Part shown: positions 59,019 through 64,000 of the stretch, one piece after another
Position numbering within the stretch: position 1 is the stretch's first letter
How the letters are laid out: every line of letters starts with the position of its first letter
Made by a program: the position numbers and the translations under genes
DNA from: Actinotignum schaalii FB123-CNA-2
GTDB lineage: Bacteria; Actinomycetota; Actinomycetes; Actinomycetales; Actinomycetaceae
Assembly: GCF_000411135.1 (NCBI RefSeq)
Contig: NZ_KE150262.1
Span: 752,998 to 816,997, forward strand
Direction: 5' to 3'
Length of the DNA stretch: 64,000 nt
The notes under the pieces: generated by a model
Databases searched by the model: none
Seen by the model: only the letters and a program-made list of their open reading frames with translations
Told to the model about the DNA's origin: nothing

Positions 59019-61754
59019 ATGACCAAGTTCGTATACGCATTTACCGAGGGCAACAAGGACATGAAGGACCTGCTCGGCGGCAAGGGAGCCAACCTGGCCG
59101 AGATGGTCCACATGGATTTGCCTGTCCCACCCGGTTTCACCATCACCACCGAAGCCTGCCGCTACTACCTGAGTAACGGGCAGGAACCAGAAGAACTCGA
59201 AGCGGAGGTGACGCGCCACCTGGAAACCGTGGAAGAGCAGATGGGCAAGAAACTTGGCGATCCGGAGGACCCGCTGCTGCTCTCGGTGCGTTCGGGCGCG
59301 AAGTTCTCCATGCCGGGCATGATGGAAACCGTACTCAATATTGGCCTCAATGATGAATCCGTGAAGGGCCTGGCGGCGCAATCCGGCAACGAGCGTTTCG
59401 CCTGGGATTCCTACCGGCGCCTCATCCAAATGTTCGCCCGCACCGTCCTCGATATTGATGGGGATCTTTTCTCCGACGCCCTGCACGCCCTGCAAAAGGC
59501 GAAAGGCTACAGCGGCGATCTTGATATGACGACGGCGGACCTGCAAGAGCTGGTCGAACAATTCAAGGGAATCGTGCGGCGCGCCACCGGGTATCCCTTC
59601 CCGCAGAACCCGCGCCGGCAAATGAACCTCGCGATCACCGCGGTGTTCCGCTCCTGGAACACCGAACGTGCCCGCATCTACCGCCGCCGCGAACACATCC
59701 CGGATGATCTGGGCACCGCCGTCAATATTTGCACGATGGTCTTCGGCAATATGGGGGAGAAATCCGGAACCGGAGTGGCCTTCACCCGCGATCCTTCCAC
59801 CGGGCACTCCGGGGTGTACGGCGATTACCTGGTCAATGCTCAGGGCGAAGACGTGGTGGCCGGTATCCGCAATACTCTCTCGCTCAAGGACCTCGAACAG
59901 CTGGACCCGGCTTCCTACACCGAGCTCATGGACATCATGAAGCGTCTGGAAAACCACTACCGGGACCTGTGCGATATCGAGTTCACTATCCAGGAAGGCA
60001 AGCTGTGGATGCTGCAAACCCGCGTGGGTAAGCGCACCGCTGCCGCGGCTTTCCGGGTGGCCACCCAGCTGGTGGACGAAGGCCTTATCAGCGCGGAAGA
60101 AGCCATCACCCGTACTACCGGCGAACAGCTCACCTCGTTGCTCTTCCCGCAATTCCAGCGCGATGCGCAGCGCACCCTCATCACCAAGGCCATGGCGGCC
60201 TCCCCGGGTGCGGCCGTAGGTGAAGTGGTCTTCAGTAATGAACAGGCGGAAGCGCGCGCGGCAGAAGGCGCGAAAGTGATCCTGGTGCGCCGCGAAACCA
60301 ACCCGGATGACCTGCCCGGCATGGTGGTGGCCGCCGGCGTGCTCACCGCGCGCGGCGGGAAAACTTCGCACGCCGCGGTGGTGGCCCGCGGGATGGGCCG
60401 CACCTGCGTGGTGGGTGCGGAGGACCTGCTTGTGGAAGAAAAGGCCGGCACGGTCTTCATCAAGTCCACCGGGCAGACGCTGCGTGCCGGGGATGTTATT
60501 TCCATTGATGGCACCACCGGGGAAGTATTCTTCGGGGCGGTACCGGTGGAAGACTCCCCGGTCATGATCTACGTATCCCAGGGCTTGGAGGCCGCGCTGG
60601 AGGCTGCCGGTGACGATAAGGACACCTGCGAATTGGTGCGTTCTGTGGATCGCATCCTTACCCAGGCGGATAAATCCTCGCGCATGCACGTGCGGGCGAA
60701 CGCCGATAATCCGGAAGATGCCGCGCGCGCTCGCGAATTCGGGGCGCAGGGCATCGGCCTGTGCCGCACCGAGCATATGTTCTTAGGGGAGCGGCGCGAA
60801 CTTATCGAGCACGTGATCCTCGCGGCCACCCCGGAATTGCAGGAGGCCGCTCTGGGCGCGCTCATGCCGCTGCAACGCGGTGACTTCGAAGGTATTTTCG
60901 AGGCGATGGACGGCCTGCCGGTGGTGGTGCGCCTCATCGACCCGCCGCTGCACGAATTCCTCCCGGATATGACGAAGCTCGCGGTTGAGGTAGCCACCAT
61001 GGAAGCCCGCGGCCAGCAGGTGTCCGAGCACACCCGCACCCTGTTGCGGGCGGCAACCGAACGTCACGAAGATAACCCGATGCTGGGCCTGCGCGGGGTG
61101 CGCCTGTCCATCCAGATCCCCGGCTTCGTGGATCTGCAGGTGCGAGCGGTGGCCGAGGCGGCGGTTGCCTGCCGCAAGCGCGGCCTGGACCCGCATCCGG
61201 AAATCATGATCCCGCTGATCGGTTCGGAGAAGGAATTCCGCCTGGTGGCGGACCGCGCCCGCAAGATCATCGCCGAGGTGGAACGCGAATCCGGCTACGA
61301 CCTGGACATCGCGATCGGCAATATGATCGAGCTGCCGCGCGCGGCGATCATCGCGGAGAAGATCGCCGAAGATTCTGAATTCTTCTCCTTCGGCACCAAT
61401 GACCTGACCCAGACCACGTGGGGCTTCTCGCGGGACGACGTCGAACACGAATTCATTCCGACCTATATGGCGGAAGGGATCTTTGACACCTCGCCCTTCG
61501 AGACCATCGACCGCGAAGGTGTGGGCGAGCTGGTGCGCATGGGTACCGAACGCGGCCGGAAGGGCAACCCGAATCTCACCGTGGGTATCTGCGGTGAGCA
61601 CGGTGGGGATCCCGCCTCGGTGCACTTCTTCGACTCCGTCGGTTTGGATTACGTGTCCTGCTCCCCGTTCCGGGTGCCGGTGGCACGCCTGGAAGCCGGG
61701 CGCGCGGCCGTCATGGCCAAGGGGCATGAGTCCGGAGCCGGCGCGACGGCGTAG
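59019..61754 (+). CDS. ppdK: Pyruvate phosphate dikinase
   Basis: 911-residue enzyme interconverting pyruvate, ATP and phosphate with phosphoenolpyruvate, AMP and pyrophosphate. Order: ATP-grasp domain (KGANLAEMVHMDLPVPPGFT at the start), swivelling His domain with GGKTSHAAVVARGMGRTC (catalytic His about residue 453), and C-terminal PEP/pyruvate barrel with GICGEHGGDP (catalytic Cys). GGAGG precedes the ATG. It could run in either direction: PEP to pyruvate with ATP gain in fermentative growth, or pyruvate to PEP. A long hairpin follows. Confidence 0.97.
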   Translation: MTKFVYAFTEGNKDMKDLLGGKGANLAEMVHMDLPVPPGFTITTEACRYYLSNGQEPEELEAEVTRHLETVEEQMGKKLGDPEDPLLLSVRSGAKFSMPGMMETVLNIGLNDESVKGLAAQSGNERFAWDSYRRLIQMFARTVLDIDGDLFSDALHALQKAKGYSGDLDMTTADLQELVEQFKGIVRRATGYPFPQNPRRQMNLAITAVFRSWNTERARIYRRREHIPDDLGTAVNICTMVFGNMGEKSGTGVAFTRDPSTGHSGVYGDYLVNAQGEDVVAGIRNTLSLKDLEQLDPASYTELMDIMKRLENHYRDLCDIEFTIQEGKLWMLQTRVGKRTAAAAFRVATQLVDEGLISAEEAITRTTGEQLTSLLFPQFQRDAQRTLITKAMAASPGAAVGEVVFSNEQAEARAAEGAKVILVRRETNPDDLPGMVVAAGVLTARGGKTSHAAVVARGMGRTCVVGAEDLLVEEKAGTVFIKSTGQTLRAGDVISIDGTTGEVFFGAVPVEDSPVMIYVSQGLEAALEAAGDDKDTCELVRSVDRILTQADKSSRMHVRANADNPEDAARAREFGAQGIGLCRTEHMFLGERRELIEHVILAATPELQEAALGALMPLQRGDFEGIFEAMDGLPVVVRLIDPPLHEFLPDMTKLAVEVATMEARGQQVSEHTRTLLRAATERHEDNPMLGLRGVRLSIQIPGFVDLQVRAVAEAAVACRKRGLDPHPEIMIPLIGSEKEFRLVADRARKIIAEVERESGYDLDIAIGNMIELPRAAIIAEKIAEDSEFFSFGTNDLTQTTWGFSRDDVEHEFIPTYMAEGIFDTSPFETIDREGVGELVRMGTERGRKGNPNLTVGICGEHGGDPASVHFFDSVGLDYVSCSPFRVPVARLEAGRAAVMAKGHESGAGATA

Positions 61755-62065
61755 CGCTTGCGTATTGCGCGTAGTTGCGTAACCGTTAGCCGGGCACGCA
61801 AACGTTAGCCAAGCACGGTTAGCACTGCACAGCGGCCGGGCGGGAACCGAGCTCTTCACGGAGCTGGTTTCCGCCCGGCCGCTTAGCATCTGATGGCTTA
61901 GCGGTACCGGGCCACCGGGGCCGTTCGGGCACGACAACGCAAGCACCTGGAGACGCGGGCGCCGTCGTGCAATAAAGCGCGGTGCAGTCAATTCTCAGGT
62001 ACCTCGCCTAGGATAGGCTTGGATAGGCAGGTTGGTGCGGTAAGCAGTATCGGAGATGGTATCTC
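61755..62065. other. Gap after ppdK with a long terminator hairpin
   Basis: A 311-base gap without a gene. It holds three GTTAGC repeats (61787-61823), a long hairpin (61831-61883), and the likely promoter of the next gene around TAGGAT near 62010-62020. Confidence 0.5.
61831..61883 (+). terminator. Long hairpin after ppdK
   Basis: AGCGGCCGGGCGG (61831-61843) pairs with CCGCCCGGCCGCT (61871-61883); the stem continues through GAACC/GGTTT and AGCTC/GAGCT. There is no T-run. Confidence 0.65.
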
Positions 62066-63091
62066 GTGGGCGTTTTCTCATTACGTGGCGGGCAATTTCA
62101 TCGCGCGGCGCCTCCCGCTGATCTTCCGGAAGAAACCCGCGCCTCCGTTGCCGAAGCGCTGCGCGCCCAGATTGCGGAGTTCCTCGATTTCCCGGCCTTC
62201 CAAGTAGCGTGGACGCGCCCGGAAGGGGAGCGCGGCACCGCTTCTTTGGTCGCCTTGGATGCCACCGGGAACATTATTAGCGTCGATATTATTGATGTTC
62301 TCGACGGCGCAGCGCTCCTCGCGGCCCTCGCCCGTTCCGCCCAGCACGCCACTTTGGATCGGCGGGAAATTACCCGGCTTTTCCCGGGCGGGCCTCATGA
62401 TTTTTCCTCCGCCTGGCAGGAGTTCACCGCCGTCAATCCGCCCATCCCGGAACCGGCCCCGCGCTTGAGCATTTTCGCTTGTGCTATCGATCCGGATATT
62501 ACTGATGCCGTGCGGGCCCTGGCCGGAGCGGGGGTGCAAGTTTGGCAGGTAACCATCCTGGAACGGGCCGCTGGGATTTTGCTCTCTGTGGATGAAGTCC
62601 GCCTCCAGCGCGCCACCGCGCTCGGGCCAGCCGCCGGGGTGCCGGTTTTGGATGTGGCGGCTGAAGCGGGTGATCATCCCGAGGCGGAAGCTCAGCCGGA
62701 GTCGGTAGCGGAAGCGAATGACGCTGTCGAGATGGAATCCGCCGCAGAAGCCGAGTCGCCAGCAGAAACACCCGAAGCGCCGGCAGCTGCTGCCGAGCGC
62801 CCGCGGCGGCGGGGGAGCCGGGCTGCCCAGCCGGGTACCGAAAGCGCCGCACGCAGCCGCAATATTTGGCAGGAAATCCGCGGCCGCCGCGCCGCGCATA
62901 CCTCCGCTGCGGCCGCCACATCCGTGCCGAACCCTGCGCACCGCGCCTCCCATAGCTCAGCGGCCAGCTCCGCCCACACAGCGGAACAAGGCCCCGCGCA
63001 TCGCTTCGCTAATCCCACCCCTCCTGCGGGCACTTATCAGAGTGACTATCAGGCCGCTCCGCGGCGTCGGGCTCGGCGCGCGGCGGAATAA
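62066..63091 (+). CDS. Uncharacterised protein with disordered C-terminal half
   Basis: 341-residue protein starting at GTG, with GGAGA 9 bases upstream. The N-terminal part (about 1-185) looks folded: a helix rich in Glu/Ala, then LVALDATGNIISVDIIDVLD and a second alpha/beta half (APRLSIFACAIDP, VQVWQVTILER, ILLSVDEVRLQ). The pattern faintly recalls PD-(D/E)xK nuclease-like folds (DUF91/NucS), but no catalytic residues can be named. From about residue 200 the sequence is Ala/Glu/Pro-rich, then Ala/Ser/His/Arg-rich and very basic at the end. The last 83 bases overlap the end of the convergent membrane protein gene. Confidence 0.6.
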   Translation: MGVFSLRGGQFHRAAPPADLPEETRASVAEALRAQIAEFLDFPAFQVAWTRPEGERGTASLVALDATGNIISVDIIDVLDGAALLAALARSAQHATLDRREITRLFPGGPHDFSSAWQEFTAVNPPIPEPAPRLSIFACAIDPDITDAVRALAGAGVQVWQVTILERAAGILLSVDEVRLQRATALGPAAGVPVLDVAAEAGDHPEAEAQPESVAEANDAVEMESAAEAESPAETPEAPAAAAERPRRRGSRAAQPGTESAARSRNIWQEIRGRRAAHTSAAAATSVPNPAHRASHSSAASSAHTAEQGPAHRFANPTPPAGTYQSDYQAAPRRRARRAAE

Positions 63092-63713
63092 AGTTCACGC
63101 GGTGCGGCCTGAATTCGAAACCACCCCGCTTTACCGTAATAATCGGACTGGTATCCTCCGGCAAACCGAGCCGCTTGCGGCGCTCCGCCTCCTTGCGGCG
63201 AGCTTTCTCCCGGCGCTCAATGCGCGCTTCTATCGCTATTTCCTCAAGCGCTTTCTTGGCTGTCCGAGTGGCTTCTCTCTCCTCCGCTCCGGTCAAGCCG
63301 GATTTCCACTCCCGTATCCCAATCACTTCGATGATCGCGACTGTGGTTGCCGCGCCACCGCAGATGAGTGCCTGCCGGGAGTTCAGCGTCAGCACTAGCG
63401 TGACAAGAAAATAGACCCCCACAAAAAATACAATCCGGCACAGCGGAGGAATCCATCCGCCAGGACTCGGATGGCGCCAGCGGCGTTGATGCCAACGGTC
63501 GATGTGTGTTGAAAGGAATTCAACAGCTACGGTGCTCAGCACCACAATGAGCAGCAGAGCGAAAAAATTCACCTGATGAGGGAGAAACAACCGGCTCAGC
63601 GCCAGCGTAATCACGATGCCTATCGCAGTAATGGTGCCGACGATGAGGTGTCCGCTCCATGACTGGCGGAAAGGCACCGGCGTCCAATCCGGATCCGGCG
63701 ATACACGAACCAT
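63009..63713 (-). CDS. Four-helix membrane protein with basic coiled tail, uncharacterised
   Basis: 234-residue membrane protein. The ATG at 63713 follows GAAGGGACAACC; a longer frame upstream has no ribosome site. Four hydrophobic helices (about residues 22-45, 52-70, 92-111 and 115-135) are followed by a long charged helix rich in Glu, Arg and Lys (about 140-185) that may form a coiled coil. Its last 28 codons overlap the end of the gene on the other strand; a reading frame of this kind is real or the stop has drifted. Function unknown. Confidence 0.6.
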   Translation of the reverse strand: MVRVSPDPDWTPVPFRQSWSGHLIVGTITAIGIVITLALSRLFLPHQVNFFALLLIVVLSTVAVEFLSTHIDRWHQRRWRHPSPGGWIPPLCRIVFFVGVYFLVTLVLTLNSRQALICGGAATTVAIIEVIGIREWKSGLTGAEEREATRTAKKALEEIAIEARIERREKARRKEAERRKRLGLPEDTSPIITVKRGGFEFRPHRVNFIPPRAEPDAAERPDSHSDKCPQEGWD

Positions 63714-63920
63714 GGTTGTCCCTTCACTCGACGCATGTGCAAAGTGTACGTGGCCGGTCGGTGTCAAGTAGTTGCGAAAAATCAGCGACTGTAATAGATG
63801 TGAATGTGATGGTCATGGCTTCATGTGGTCAAGTCCTGGTTAGTGGTGTATCTGTGTTCTCGAATCATGATTGTCATTCTCTGGTTTCGATACTAATAAG
63901 GACTGGATATCAGACACAGG
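63714..63920. other. AT-richer gap near the right end
   Basis: A gap of 207 bases, lower in GC than its left neighbours. I see no gene, hairpin or clear promoter; a 90-codon frame crossing it has no ribosome site and no family pattern. Confidence 0.4.
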
Positions 63921-64000
63921 TCAAGCAATAATTTCCTTCCCACTAATAGTCTTCTCGTCGATAACACCACGAGCGATAACATCCCGGGTTTGCGCCAGAC
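63921..64000 (-). CDS. C-terminal end of an unidentified protein (5' end outside window)
   Basis: On the minus strand a frame entering from the right edge reads LAQTRDVIARGVIDEKTISG and ends KEIIA with TGA at 63921-63923. The alternation of charged and hydrophobic residues looks like real coding sequence. Only 25 residues are visible, which is too few to name a family. Confidence 0.4.
   Translation of the reverse strand, partial: LAQTRDVIARGVIDEKTISGKEIIA

Noticed and set aside
58845..60776. 643-codon minus-strand open frame across ppdK (and 402 codons at 60783-61991)
   Set aside because: Shadow of the GC-rich ppdK gene: no family pattern, no promoter or ribosome site.
61787..61823. Three GTTAGC direct repeats as a CRISPR-like or iteron array
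   Set aside because: Units are only 6-8 bases with irregular spacing; no longer repeat, spacer or cas/rep gene is near.
63659..63931. 90-codon plus-strand open frame near the right end
   Set aside because: No ribosome site, no recognisable domain, and it overlaps the start of the membrane protein gene and the end of the edge gene.

Overview
The window looks like chromosomal DNA of a high-GC Gram-positive bacterium (Actinobacteria, most like Actinomycetaceae). The evidence is the gene set: a DUF2516 membrane protein, FABP-family/YgfZ/Dtd neighbours, ClpC with a UVR linker, a DUF6318-like lipoprotein, pyruvate phosphate dikinase, many GTG starts and near-leaderless promoters. No rRNA, tRNA, IS element or CRISPR array was recognised.

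Layout. 0-4.7 kb: phosphate uptake, with pstC(partial)-pstA-pstB facing a Pit transporter and its DUF47 partner; the DUF47-pit leader carries a PHO-box-like direct repeat and an 85-nt branched hairpin element. 5.1-10.5 kb: housekeeping genes (FABP-family protein, a degenerate YgfZ, DUF2516, dtd, clpC). 10.6-13.3 kb: two exported proteins and an aldose epimerase. 13.5-33.4 kb: a sugar island with visibly lower GC than both flanks. It holds a ROK regulator, three FGGY kinases, a ribose-type ABC importer, a SIS isomerase, an FSA-type transaldolase, a second aldose epimerase, an AGE isomerase, a second ROK regulator, a GH3 glycosidase and an MFS porter; the high-GC xylA sits inside it. 33.7-37.6 kb: sugar acetyltransferase, two lipoproteins, a HAD phosphatase. 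37.8-43.1 kb: a xylonate operon matching E. coli yjhG/yjhH/yjhF, with an IclR regulator and tandem operators. 43.3-44.2 kb: a HepT/MntA toxin-antitoxin pair flanked by two related 31-bp palindromes. 44.3-48.3 kb: a sugar porter and a double alpha/beta-hydrolase with a divergent GntR regulator. 48.3-50.4 kb: an ArsR-type regulator and an MFS exporter around a near-perfect 30-bp palindrome. 50.5-54.7 kb: a large esterase-like hydrolase, a LuxR regulator and an MHS symporter. 54.8-57.2 kb: lipoprotein, flavodoxin, short NmrA-like protein, second sugar acetyltransferase. 57.2-61.8 kb: fhs and ppdK. 61.8-64.0 kb: two uncharacterised proteins with overlapping 3' ends and the end of another gene.

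How it fits together. The main theme is pentose use: xylose by XylA and XylB; possibly lyxose by an AGE isomerase and XylB; glycosides by MFS and GH3; xylonate by GntP, YjhG and YjhH, giving pyruvate and glycolaldehyde. The FSA-type aldolase and SIS isomerase could return glycolaldehyde to the pentose phosphate pool through arabinose 5-phosphate; this is inference. Two unexplained structural signals stand out: a dispersed GTACGACGACGC motif, found between genes and inside them, and the two palindromes around the toxin-antitoxin pair, whose stems differ by compensating base pairs.
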